Of a stretch of DNA of 11,071 bases, positions 1 through 10,228 are shown one piece after another. The stretch comes from Deltaproteobacteria bacterium (lineage in GTDB: Bacteria > Desulfobacterota > Binatia > UBA9968). A model generated the notes under the pieces. It was given only the letters and a program-made list of their open reading frames with translations, did no database searches and was not told where the DNA came from. Location: contig JAERMN010000056.1 in the NCBI GenBank assembly GCA_016844625.1, positions 1-11,071 on the forward strand. Reading direction: 5' to 3'. Both the position numbers and the translations under genes were made by a program. Position 1 is the first letter of the stretch. Each line of letters begins with the position of its first letter.

Positions 1-122
1 GTTACTGTGGAACGCCGCGACCAGGTGCGAATCACCTGGCGCTGGCGCGATTCATTCATCGCGGCAACTTTTTTGCTCAGATGCTCGTCGATAAACGGTC
101 CCTTTTTAACCGAACGCGCCAT
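1..122 (-). CDS. rpsS: 30S ribosomal protein S19, 5' end only (partial)
   Basis: S19 binds 16S rRNA in the head of the small subunit, together with S13, close to the A-site tRNA. The first 40 residues are visible. They begin MARSVKKGPF and continue with the IDEHL and RTWSRRST blocks typical of the S19 N-terminus. The gene runs off the left edge, so roughly the last half of a protein of about 90 residues is missing. The start is the ATG at 122-120, two bases after the rplB stop at 127-125. Its ribosome-binding region therefore lies inside the end of rplB and is GA-rich rather than a clean GGAGG, so translational coupling to rplB is likely. The order rplB then rpsS is the normal S10-operon order, and rplV would be expected next, outside the window. 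Confidence 0.97.
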   Translation of the reverse strand, partial: MARSVKKGPFIDEHLSKKVAAMNESRQRQVIRTWSRRSTV

Positions 123-124
123 CT

Positions 125-952
125 CTATCTACCCTTTCTTCGTTGCACGATATACTGGTCCGACGAATGATTTTTTCTCGTCTTATAGCCTTTGGTCGGC
201 TTGCCCCAAGGGGTCATTGGATGATTGCCCTTTGAACGTCCTTCGCCGCCGCCATGCGGGTGATCGACGGGATTCTTGGCGATACCGCGGGTCGCGCCGC
301 GAAATCCCAACCAGCGCATCCGTCCCGCCTTACCCCAGGAAATGTTCTCTTGTTCAGCGTTGCCCACCTGTCCAACCGTGGCGCGGCAATCGGCTAAGAC
401 TCGGCGCAGCTCTCCGGACGGTAACTTTAACAATGCGTAGGAACCTTCTTTAGCCATGAGCTGCGCCCCTAATCCCGCGCTCCGTACGAGCTGCCCGCCT
501 TTGCCTATCTTGAGCTCGATATTATGCAACACGGTGCCGACAGGGATAAATTTTAGCGGCAACGAGTTGCCCGGTTGAATGTCGACGCCACTATCGCCGG
601 CGATCACCGTCGCGCCGACTTGTAGGCGTTCGGGCGCCAAGATATAGCGCCGCTCGCCGTCCTTATAGCAAAGAAGCGCGATGCGCGCCGAACGGTTGGG
701 ATCGTACTCGATCGCTTCAACCTTGGCCGGCACATTAAACTTATTGCGTTTAAAATCGATCAAACGGTACAGACGCTTGTGGCCGCCGCCACGGTGATCT
801 GCGGTGATTCGGCCGGTGTTGTTGCGTCCGCCGCTCTTGTTGAGCCGCTCGCGCAAACCCTTTTCCGGCCGCGCCTGGGTCACTTCTTCAAAGGTGTGCC
901 CCGTACGAAAGCGCATGCCGGCGGAAGTCGGCCGGTAAGTTCTAATTCCCAT
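125..952 (-). CDS. rplB: 50S ribosomal protein L2
   Basis: L2 is a primary 23S rRNA-binding protein needed for subunit association and for building the peptidyl-transferase centre. The product has 275 residues (273 in E. coli) and is full length. Visible conserved blocks are SGGRNNTGRIT (40-50), GGGHKR (55-60), EYDPNRSA (82-89), YKDGERRYI (96-104), GKGGQL (150-155) and the signature NPVDHPHGGGEGR (227-239). The first histidine of that signature, H231 here, corresponds to the functionally important H229 of E. coli L2. The ATG at 952-950 is preceded after 8 bases by a GA-rich stretch (minus strand of 961-973) that includes GAGAG, a modest Shine-Dalgarno. The gap to rplW is 85 bases, the largest within the S10 portion of this window. 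The stop is TAG at 127-125. Confidence 0.98.
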   Translation of the reverse strand: MGIRTYRPTSAGMRFRTGHTFEEVTQARPEKGLRERLNKSGGRNNTGRITADHRGGGHKRLYRLIDFKRNKFNVPAKVEAIEYDPNRSARIALLCYKDGERRYILAPERLQVGATVIAGDSGVDIQPGNSLPLKFIPVGTVLHNIELKIGKGGQLVRSAGLGAQLMAKEGSYALLKLPSGELRRVLADCRATVGQVGNAEQENISWGKAGRMRWLGFRGATRGIAKNPVDHPHGGGEGRSKGNHPMTPWGKPTKGYKTRKNHSSDQYIVQRRKGR

Positions 953-976
953 GATTGATGCTCTCTATCTCTCGAT

Positions 977-1028
977 CCGTCTGAAGAACGAAATCATTTC
1001 AATTTTGTCAACGCGCCCCAGCAGACGG
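977..1028 (-). other. rplW-rplB spacer with inverted repeat
   Basis: The 85-base gap between rplW and rplB (953-1037) carries a 7-base perfect inverted repeat: CCGTCTG at 977-983 and CAGACGG at 1022-1028, with 38 bases between. Inside the loop is the small odd palindrome GAAATCATTTC (990-1000). In the mRNA this could form a long-looped stem just upstream of the rplB ribosome-binding site. A perfect TTGACA hexamer lies on the minus strand at 1011-1006, but no convincing -10 box follows at 16-18 bases, so I do not call a promoter. No U-tract follows the stem, so it is not a terminator. Whether it has any function is open. Confidence 0.3.
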
Positions 1029-1037
1029 TTTAACTAT

Positions 1038-1328
1038 TTATGCGCCGCCAAAAAAGTCGATCTTATCGCCCTCTTTGAGGGTGACGTAGGCCTTCTTCCA
1101 GTCCGAGCGCCGTCCCATGCTCCGACCGATTCGGCGCACCTTACCCAGGTAGCGGGCCATCCGCACATCGACCACTTTGACCTTAAAAAGTGTTTCCACC
1201 GCGTGCTTAACTTCGATCTTGTTGGCGTCCGTACGAACCTTAAACAAGAACTGATTGGCACTCTCGGCCAGCGCCGTGCCTTTCTCCGAGATTAGCGGCG
1301 CTTGAATAATATCGTACGGCCCCTTCAT
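1038..1328 (-). CDS. rplW: 50S ribosomal protein L23
   Basis: L23 binds domain III of 23S rRNA at the polypeptide exit tunnel and is the docking site for trigger factor and the signal recognition particle. The product has 96 residues, a normal bacterial length. It shows the N-terminal IIQAPLISEKG block, in which E15 matches E18 of E. coli L23, the key trigger-factor and SRP contact. It also has the C-terminal GRRSDWKKAYVTLKEG block (72-87), which is nearly identical to E. coli. The ATG at 1328-1326 overlaps the rplD stop in an ATGA arrangement (four shared bases). A good Shine-Dalgarno (AAGAAAGG, minus strand of 1337-1344) lies 8 bases upstream, inside the end of rplD. Coupled translation with L4 is expected. 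Confidence 0.98.
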   Translation of the reverse strand: MKGPYDIIQAPLISEKGTALAESANQFLFKVRTDANKIEVKHAVETLFKVKVVDVRMARYLGKVRRIGRSMGRRSDWKKAYVTLKEGDKIDFFGGA

Positions 1329-1921
1329 CGAGCCAACCTTTCTTCTAATAGTTTAAGCGCACCCTCGGTGAGAATGAGGTGGTCATAGCGCAGCAAATCG
1401 TAAACGTTCACGCCTTCGACGCGGAGCACTTTTATTTTTGCCAAATTGCGCGCCGAGCGTTCGATCGTTGCATCCGCCCCGGCAATCACGATGAGAGCGC
1501 TCGTCACTTTAAGTTCGGCCAACGCTTGGACCATGATCTTGGTCTTGGCCGCTTCGAGCGAGAATTTATCGACGACGATAAGCTTGCCGTCGCGATGCTT
1601 AACGCTCAATGCCGACAGCAACGCTTCGCGCCGCGCCGTGCGCGGCATACGATAGGAATAATCGCGCGGCGTCGGGCCGAAAACCGTGCCACCGCCAACC
1701 CAGATCGGTGAGCGAATGCTACCGGCACGCGCTCGGCCTGTGCCTTTTTGCTTCCAGGGCTTCTTGCCGCCGCCCCTGACAAAACCTTTGGTCTTAGTCG
1801 CCGCGCTACCGGCACGCCGATTGGCCAACTGCATCACCACAGCCTGATGCAGCAAGTGCGCTCGGGTTTTGGCGCCAAAGATGGCATCGTTAAGCTCGGG
1901 CTGAATAACGTGGACGTCCAT
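1325..1921 (-). CDS. rplD: 50S ribosomal protein L4
   Basis: L4 is an early assembly protein of the large subunit, and its extended loop lines the exit tunnel at the constriction. The product has 198 residues (201 in E. coli). The tunnel loop is recognisable at about residues 43-80, with KPWKQKGTGRARAGS (54-68) and SPIWVGGG. The lysine of WKQKG, K59 here, matches K63 of E. coli, a macrolide-resistance position, and is wild type. In E. coli, L4 also represses its own operon by attenuation in the S10 leader, but no such leader exists upstream of rpsJ here. The start is ATG 1921-1919, preceded by AGGG (minus strand of 1931-1934) with a 9-base spacer in the 28-base gap after rplC. The 3' end overlaps rplW by four bases. 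Confidence 0.98.
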   Translation of the reverse strand: MDVHVIQPELNDAIFGAKTRAHLLHQAVVMQLANRRAGSAATKTKGFVRGGGKKPWKQKGTGRARAGSIRSPIWVGGGTVFGPTPRDYSYRMPRTARREALLSALSVKHRDGKLIVVDKFSLEAAKTKIMVQALAELKVTSALIVIAGADATIERSARNLAKIKVLRVEGVNVYDLLRYDHLILTEGALKLLEERLAR

Positions 1922-1949
1922 GATGATTTACCCTAATATTACCCTTGAC

Positions 1950-2582
1950 TTACTTTTTCACCGCCGGGCGGAGAACAACCACGCCCTGCTTCGAGCCTGG
2001 CACCGCGCCGCGCACCAACATGAGATTCTCCTCGGCGCGAATATCGACGACCAGAAGATTCTGCGTTGAGATTTGCTCGTTGCCCCAGTGGCCGGCCATC
2101 TTTTTGCCCTTACGTACGCGCCCTGGATAGGAACGGTTACCGATCGAACCGCCGTGGCGAAAATATTCATGGGTGCCGTGCGATCCGGGAAACCCGGCGA
2201 ACGACCAACGTTTTATGACTCCGGTATAGCCGTGTCCCTTTGAAATCCCGGCAACATCGATCAAGTCGCCGACCTTAAACAGATCGGTCGCTTTGATCTC
2301 TTGGCCGACTTCGTACTGGGACACATCGTCGAGACGAAACTCCCTCAGCACTTGGAAAGCGCCTTTGCCCGCCTTGGCCATATGACCTCGGGTCGCCTTA
2401 TTGACCCGCTGCGCCTTCTTGCTGCCAAAGCCAACTTGCAGTGCCGTATAACCGTCCGTCGTGGCGTCTTTTTTCTGCACCACCACACAAGGTCCGGTCT
2501 CAACAACCGTCACGGGAATCACATTTCCCTCGGCGTTGTAGTACTGCATCATGCCAATTTTTCTGCCAATGAGCCCTGTCAT
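1950..2582 (-). CDS. rplC: 50S ribosomal protein L3
   Basis: L3 is one of the two assembly-initiator proteins of the 50S subunit; its long loop reaches to the peptidyl-transferase centre. The product has 210 residues (209 in E. coli). It begins MTGLIGRKIGMMQYY and has SKGHGYTGVIKRW (114-126), HGGSIGNRSYPGRV (143-156), KGKKMAGHWGNE (158-169) and the C-terminal RGAVPGSKQG region. The glutamine that PrmB methylates in E. coli (Q150) aligns with S151 here, so this protein is probably not modified there. The start is ATG 2582-2580 with a weak GGAAC/GAG ribosome-binding stretch upstream. The gap to rpsJ is 46 bases and that to rplD 28 bases, consistent with one transcript. Confidence 0.98.
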   Translation of the reverse strand: MTGLIGRKIGMMQYYNAEGNVIPVTVVETGPCVVVQKKDATTDGYTALQVGFGSKKAQRVNKATRGHMAKAGKGAFQVLREFRLDDVSQYEVGQEIKATDLFKVGDLIDVAGISKGHGYTGVIKRWSFAGFPGSHGTHEYFRHGGSIGNRSYPGRVRKGKKMAGHWGNEQISTQNLLVVDIRAEENLMLVRGAVPGSKQGVVVLRPAVKK

Positions 2583-2628
2583 ATTCTCGTTCCAAACTGC
2601 GCCAGTTGCGAGCTAGGTAAGCCTGCCG

Positions 2629-2937
2629 TTACTGGAGCTTGATCTCTACGTCCACTCCTGCGGCGATGTCGAGCTTGCCCAACGCGTCGATGGTCTGCTG
2701 CGTCGGCTCAAGAATGTCGAGCAGCCGTTTATGCGTGCGAATCTCATACTGATCGCGCGATTTCTTGTCGACGTGGGGCGAGCGGTTGACGGTGAATCTT
2801 TCGATTCGAGTGGGCAAAGGGATCGGTCCCGCGACTCGTCCGCCAGTACGCCGCACTGTCTCGACAATCTCTCCCACCGATTGGTCCAGCACGCGGTGGT
2901 CATAGGCTTTCAGCCGAATTCTAATTTTCTCGTTCAT
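2629..2937 (-). CDS. rpsJ: 30S ribosomal protein S10 (NusE)
   Basis: S10 sits in the head of the small subunit. Outside the ribosome it is NusE, the partner of NusB and NusG in antitermination and transcription-translation coupling. The product has 102 residues. It shows RIRLKAYDH (6-14), GPIPLPTR (37-44), SPHV (53-56), RDQYEIRTHKRL (61-72) and GVDVEIKL at the end. V56 matches V57 of other S10 proteins, a site linked to tetracycline-class resistance, and is unchanged. The ATG at 2937-2935 overlaps the fusA stop (ATGA). No Shine-Dalgarno is obvious upstream, so S10 probably depends on ribosomes finishing fusA. This physical fusion of the str and S10 segments leaves no leader in front of rpsJ and no room for tuf. 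Confidence 0.98.
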   Translation of the reverse strand: MNEKIRIRLKAYDHRVLDQSVGEIVETVRRTGGRVAGPIPLPTRIERFTVNRSPHVDKKSRDQYEIRTHKRLLDILEPTQQTIDALGKLDIAAGVDVEIKLQ

Positions 2938-5030
2938 ACATCATCATCCGACTTGCCATCAAACTTGGCGATAATTCCTTCCGCAACCGCCGCCGGAACC
3001 GGTTCATAATGGGAAAACTGCATCGTGTAAGTCGCTCTTCCTTGGCTCATCGAACGAAGATCGGTAGCATAACCGAACATCTGCGCCAACGGCACCCGGG
3101 CATCGATCGCTTGCGCCGCGGGGCGAGTGTCCATGCCCAGCACCTTGCCACGCCGCGAGCTCAAATCACCGATCACATCGCCCATAAAATCTTCCGGCAC
3201 GACAACCTCGACCGACATGATCGGTTCGAGCAAAACTGGACTGGCTTTGCGCGCTGCCTGTTTAAATGCCATCGAGCCAGCGATCTTAAAGGCGATTTCA
3301 GAGGAGTCGACGTCATGGTAGCTGCCGTCGAACAACGTCACTTTGACATCGACCACTGGGTAGCCGGCCAACACGCCGTTCTCGGTCGCTTCCTTGACGC
3401 CTTTTTCAACCGCTGGGATATATTCGCGTGGAATTGAACCGCCTTTGATCGCGTCGACAAACTCGAACCCGCCGCCAGCGGGTTGCGGTTCGAGCTTGAT
3501 CCAGACATCGCCGTACTGACCGTGACCGCCGGTTTGGCGAATGAATTTCCCGTGCTGCTCGACGCCTTTACGGATCGTCTCGCGATAGGCAACCTGCGGC
3601 TTGCCGACGTTGGCGCCAACGCTGAACTCGCGCAGCAAGCGGTCGACGATAATTTCCAAGTGAAGCTCGCCCATGCCGGAAATAATCGTCTGGCCGGTTT
3701 CTTCGTCAGTGCGAACCCTAAACGAAGGATCTTCGGTGGCAAGTTTCTGCAAGGACAGTCCCAATTTTTCCTGATCGGCCTTGCTCTTCGGTTCGATGGC
3801 GATGGAAATAACCGGATCGGGAAAATCGATCGACTCGAGCACGATCGGTTCATCTTCGTCGCAAAGCGTGTCACCCGTGGTCGCCGTCTTTAGACCTACC
3901 GCGGCGGCGATATCGCCGGCGTAGACTTCTTTGATCTCTTCGCGCTTGTTGGCGTGCATCTTGAGCAAGCGGCCCACTCGTTCGCGCTTACTCTTGGTCG
4001 AATTATAAATGCTCGCGCCGGACGACAGCGACCCGGAATAAACCCGGAAGAAGCTCAGCGTACCAACGAAAGGATCGGTCATGATCTTAAAAGCAAGAGC
4101 GGAGAACGGCGCTTCATCCGTCACCGGCCGCTCCTCGGTTTTATCGGTCCCTGGCTCGACCCCTTTGACCGGTGGAATATCGAGCGGCGAGGGTAGATAC
4201 TCGATCACGGCATCGAGCATGGGTTGCACGCCTTTGTTACGGAAGGCCGTGCCACATAAAACCGGCACGATCTTGAGCTTTAGGGTTGCACTGCGAAGAC
4301 CGGCGCGCAATTCACCCTCGCTAATCTCTTTGCCCTCAAGGTACTTTTCCATCAGCGCTTCGTCGGCGTCAGCCGCTGCTTCAAGTAGTTTTTCGCGATA
4401 CTCTTCAGCTTGATCCTTGAGATCGGCGGGAATCGGCTCTTCGTGGAACTTCGCGCCGAGACTTTCATCTTCCCATACCACGGCTTTCATTGTGACGAGA
4501 TCGACGATGCCAATGAACTTGTCTTCAGCCCCGATGGGCAATTGCAACACCGCCGGTCGTGCTCCTAAACGGTCTTCAATCATTTTGACGACACGGAAAA
4601 AATCTGCGCCGAGACGATCCATCTTGTTGACAAAGGCCAGACGCGGCACCCGGTATTTGTCGGCCTGGCGCCACACCGTTTCGGTCTGCGGCTCGACGCC
4701 GCCCACCGAACAGAAAACTGCCACCGCGCCATCGAGCACGCGCAGGGATCGCTCGACCTCGATGGTAAAATCGACATGGCCCGGAGTATCGATGATATTG
4801 ACCCGGTGATCGCGCCAGAAACAGGTGGTAGCGGCCGAAGTGATGGTGATGCCGCGCTCCTGCTCTTGGACCATCCAGTCCATGGTCGCGGTGCCATCGT
4901 GCACCTCGCCGATCTTGTAGTTGATCCCGGTGTAATACAGGATCCGCTCGGTGGTCGTGGTCTTGCCCGCATCGATGTGCGCCATGATACCGATGTTGCG
5001 GGTCTTGTCTAATGAAACTGTTCTTGCCAT
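2934..5030 (-). CDS. fusA: Translation elongation factor G
   Basis: EF-G is the cytoplasmic GTPase that drives tRNA-mRNA translocation and, with RRF, ribosome recycling. The product has 698 residues, typical of canonical EF-G. The GTPase motifs are the P-loop AHIDAGKT (17-24), switch I around RGITIT (59-64), DTPGH (81-85) with catalytic H85, NKMD (135-138) and CGTAF (259-263). Domains II and III follow at about 290-480. Domain IV (about 480-605) has GGHGQYGDV (501-509) and the tip histidine H572 in DGSYHDVDSSE. Domain V is at about 605-690. The ATG at 5030-5028 has only TAAGAAA before it, a poor ribosome-binding site. Upstream lies a terminator-like hairpin at 5045-5074. The 3' end overlaps rpsJ by four bases, so tuf is not the next gene. 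Confidence 0.98.
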   Translation of the reverse strand: MARTVSLDKTRNIGIMAHIDAGKTTTTERILYYTGINYKIGEVHDGTATMDWMVQEQERGITITSAATTCFWRDHRVNIIDTPGHVDFTIEVERSLRVLDGAVAVFCSVGGVEPQTETVWRQADKYRVPRLAFVNKMDRLGADFFRVVKMIEDRLGARPAVLQLPIGAEDKFIGIVDLVTMKAVVWEDESLGAKFHEEPIPADLKDQAEEYREKLLEAAADADEALMEKYLEGKEISEGELRAGLRSATLKLKIVPVLCGTAFRNKGVQPMLDAVIEYLPSPLDIPPVKGVEPGTDKTEERPVTDEAPFSALAFKIMTDPFVGTLSFFRVYSGSLSSGASIYNSTKSKRERVGRLLKMHANKREEIKEVYAGDIAAAVGLKTATTGDTLCDEDEPIVLESIDFPDPVISIAIEPKSKADQEKLGLSLQKLATEDPSFRVRTDEETGQTIISGMGELHLEIIVDRLLREFSVGANVGKPQVAYRETIRKGVEQHGKFIRQTGGHGQYGDVWIKLEPQPAGGGFEFVDAIKGGSIPREYIPAVEKGVKEATENGVLAGYPVVDVKVTLFDGSYHDVDSSEIAFKIAGSMAFKQAARKASPVLLEPIMSVEVVVPEDFMGDVIGDLSSRRGKVLGMDTRPAAQAIDARVPLAQMFGYATDLRSMSQGRATYTMQFSHYEPVPAAVAEGIIAKFDGKSDDDV

Positions 5031-5044
5031 TTTCTTAGCGCCGG

Positions 5045-5074
5045 AAAAAAAGGAGGCGGTTCAACCGCCTCCTT
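5045..5074 (-). terminator. Intrinsic terminator-like hairpin between rpsG and fusA
   Basis: The 70-base rpsG-fusA gap contains a perfect inverted repeat with 12-base arms around a single centre base at 5062 (arms 5050-5061 and 5063-5074). Read on the minus strand, the arms are AAGGAGGCGGTT and AACCGCCTCCTT. The second runs straight into a tract of seven T (5051-5045), two of which belong to the stem. In RNA this gives about 10 strong pairs with a UUGAA loop (or 11 with a UGA loop), followed by U residues: a textbook Rho-independent terminator facing the direction of transcription. It does not look like a terminator on the plus strand. Because essential genes follow with no visible promoter, it more likely acts as a partial terminator or attenuator. 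Another possibility is a processing or stabilising hairpin at the 3' end of an rpsL-rpsG message. Confidence 0.85.
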
Positions 5075-5100
5075 GGTCCAGCATCAATTCCGCTGCTAGG

Positions 5101-5571
5101 TTACCAACGATAATGCGCGAAAGCCCGATTGGCTTCGGCCATACGATGGGTGTCTTCCTTTTTCTTAATTGCCGTGCCCCGGTTATTGGCCGCGTCAATG
5201 ATCTCCGCCGCCAATTTTTCTTCCATCGATTTTTCCGCTCGATCGCGCGCGGCGTCGATCAACCAACGCATGCTGAGCGAAAGCCGCCGCTGCGGCCGCA
5301 CCTCCACTGGCACCTGGTAGGTCGCGCCGCCGACGCGCCGGGAACGAACCTCGACGGTCGGGCGGGTATTCTCAATCGCGCGCTTGAAGACGCCGAGAGA
5401 ATCCTCTTTAGTCTTCGCCGTCACGATGTCCAACGATCGATAGAGAATCGACTCGGCGACGCTTTTCTTGCCTTGATTCATGATCGTGTTGACAAACTTG
5501 GCCACGACCTTATCGCCGTACTTGGGGTCCGGCAAAATATCTCGTTTTTTTACTTCACCTTTGCGCGGCAT
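5101..5571 (-). CDS. rpsG: 30S ribosomal protein S7
   Basis: S7 nucleates assembly of the 30S head and contacts the E-site and P-site tRNAs. The product has 156 residues. It shows ILPDPKYGD (12-20), KFVN (25-28), NQGKKS (32-37), the beta-hairpin region RPTVEVRSRRVGGATYQVP (70-88) and the C-terminal HRMAEANRAFAHYRW (142-156), which is nearly the same as in E. coli. The start is ATG 5571-5569, only 6 bases after the rpsL stop, with a weak AAAG upstream, so it is probably translationally coupled to rpsL. In E. coli S7 represses its operon by binding a spacer of about 100 nucleotides between rpsL and rpsG. That spacer is absent here. The terminator-like hairpin begins about 26 bases after the stop. 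Confidence 0.98.
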   Translation of the reverse strand: MPRKGEVKKRDILPDPKYGDKVVAKFVNTIMNQGKKSVAESILYRSLDIVTAKTKEDSLGVFKRAIENTRPTVEVRSRRVGGATYQVPVEVRPQRRLSLSMRWLIDAARDRAEKSMEEKLAAEIIDAANNRGTAIKKKEDTHRMAEANRAFAHYRW

Positions 5572-5577
5572 AGTGCT

Positions 5578-5949
5578 TTACTTCGGTCGTTTCGCTCCGT
5601 ATTTGGAGCGGCTCTGTCGCCTTTCTTGTACGCCGATGGAATCCAAGGTGCCGCGTACGATGTGATAACGCACGCCCGGCAAGTCTTTAACGCGACCGCC
5701 GCGAATCAGCACCACGGAATGTTCCTGCAAATTATGCCCCACTCCGGGGATGTACGACGTCACTTCGATGCCGTTGGTCAAACGCACGCGCGCGACTTTA
5801 CGGAGCGCGGAGTTTGGTTTTTTCGGGGTCGAAGTATAAACGCGCGTGCATACACCGCGCTTTTGCGGGCAACCCTGCAAAGCCGGCGCAGTGTTTTTGC
5901 GCCGTTGTTTTTCTCTGCTTTCGCGCACCAATTGGTTAATCGTCGGCAT
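5578..5949 (-). CDS. rpsL: 30S ribosomal protein S12
   Basis: S12 lies at the decoding centre and controls translational accuracy and streptomycin response. The product has 123 residues. Conserved blocks are CPQKRGVCTRVYT (27-39), TPKKPNSALRKVARVRL (41-57), GHNLQEHSVVLIRGGRVKDLPG (71-92) and the C-terminal SRSKYGAKRPK. The positions changed in streptomycin-resistant mutants, K43 and K88 in E. coli numbering with the initiator Met, are both lysine, so a drug-sensitive form is predicted. D89, the residue that RimO methylthiolates in E. coli, is present. The start is ATG 5949-5947 with GAGAG a few bases upstream. The gap after rpoC is 105 bases and shows no terminator, so rpoBC transcription may continue into this gene. 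Confidence 0.98.
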   Translation of the reverse strand: MPTINQLVRESREKQRRKNTAPALQGCPQKRGVCTRVYTSTPKKPNSALRKVARVRLTNGIEVTSYIPGVGHNLQEHSVVLIRGGRVKDLPGVRYHIVRGTLDSIGVQERRQSRSKYGAKRPK

Positions 5950-6054
5950 AATCTCTCGTTCGAAATGTTGACTGTGGTTAAGGGCAGCATCGCCCTACTC
6001 AAATTGACCTAGGAAAATCCTTTTATTAACAAAATTTCTTAGCGATGTCAAAGC
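5950..6054 (-). other. rpoC-rpsL intergenic region
   Basis: This 105-base gap is the longest in the window and is more AT-rich than its surroundings in the half next to rpoC. A short hairpin (AGGGC and GCCCT with a 6-base loop, 5981-5996) lies about 30 bases before the rpsL start. No U-tract follows, so it is not a terminator. I find no convincing -35/-10 pair on the minus strand, although a weak promoter in the AT-rich part cannot be excluded. The region may hold leader structure for the str segment. Confidence 0.35.
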
Positions 6055-10182
<4,128 letters not shown>

Positions 10183-10186
10183 TTAA

Positions 10187-10197
10187 GGATCACCTCC
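10187..10197 (-). promoter_or_regulatory. Extended Shine-Dalgarno for rpoC
   Basis: The minus-strand sequence GGAGGTGATCC is an 11-base uninterrupted complement of the conserved 3' end of bacterial 16S rRNA (GGATCACCTCC). The GGAGG core is separated by 10 bases from the rpoC ATG at 10182. It is by far the strongest ribosome-binding site in the window; the other genes have weak GA-rich sites or overlaps. It also settles the rpoC start. Confidence 0.85.
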
Positions 10198-10228
10198 GGT
10201 TAGAGTGCCACGGCCTCACTGGGGTTAC

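Noticed and set aside
21..39. 7-base inverted repeat CCAGGTG/CACCTGG with a 5-base loop in rpsS
   Set aside because: Repeats of this size are expected several times by chance in 11 kb, and it lies in conserved codons.
983..1011. Possible minus-strand promoter before rplB, with a perfect TTGACA at 1011-1006
   Set aside because: At 16-18 bases spacing the would-be -10 is GTTCTT, TTCTTC or TCTTCA, all far from TATAAT. One good hexamer is expected by chance.
1630..1646. GC-only hairpin GCCGCGC/GCGCGGC with a 3-base loop in rplD
   Set aside because: It lies in GC-rich arginine and alanine codons and has no T-tract, so it is probably chance.
4951..6012. Long open frame on the plus strand (353 codons) opposite rpsG and rpsL
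   Set aside because: It is antisense to two complete, highly conserved ribosomal protein genes, shows no recognisable domain and spans their intergenic gaps. It is a by-product of codon use on the other strand.
10187..10197. Plus-strand GGATCACCTCC resembling the 3' end of 16S rRNA
   Set aside because: No rRNA sequence flanks it. It is simply the complement of a very strong Shine-Dalgarno for rpoC.
10183..10228. Possible hairpin in the rpoB-rpoC gap
   Set aside because: The pairing is imperfect with several mismatches and no T-tract follows; the only clear signal in the gap is the rpoC ribosome-binding site.
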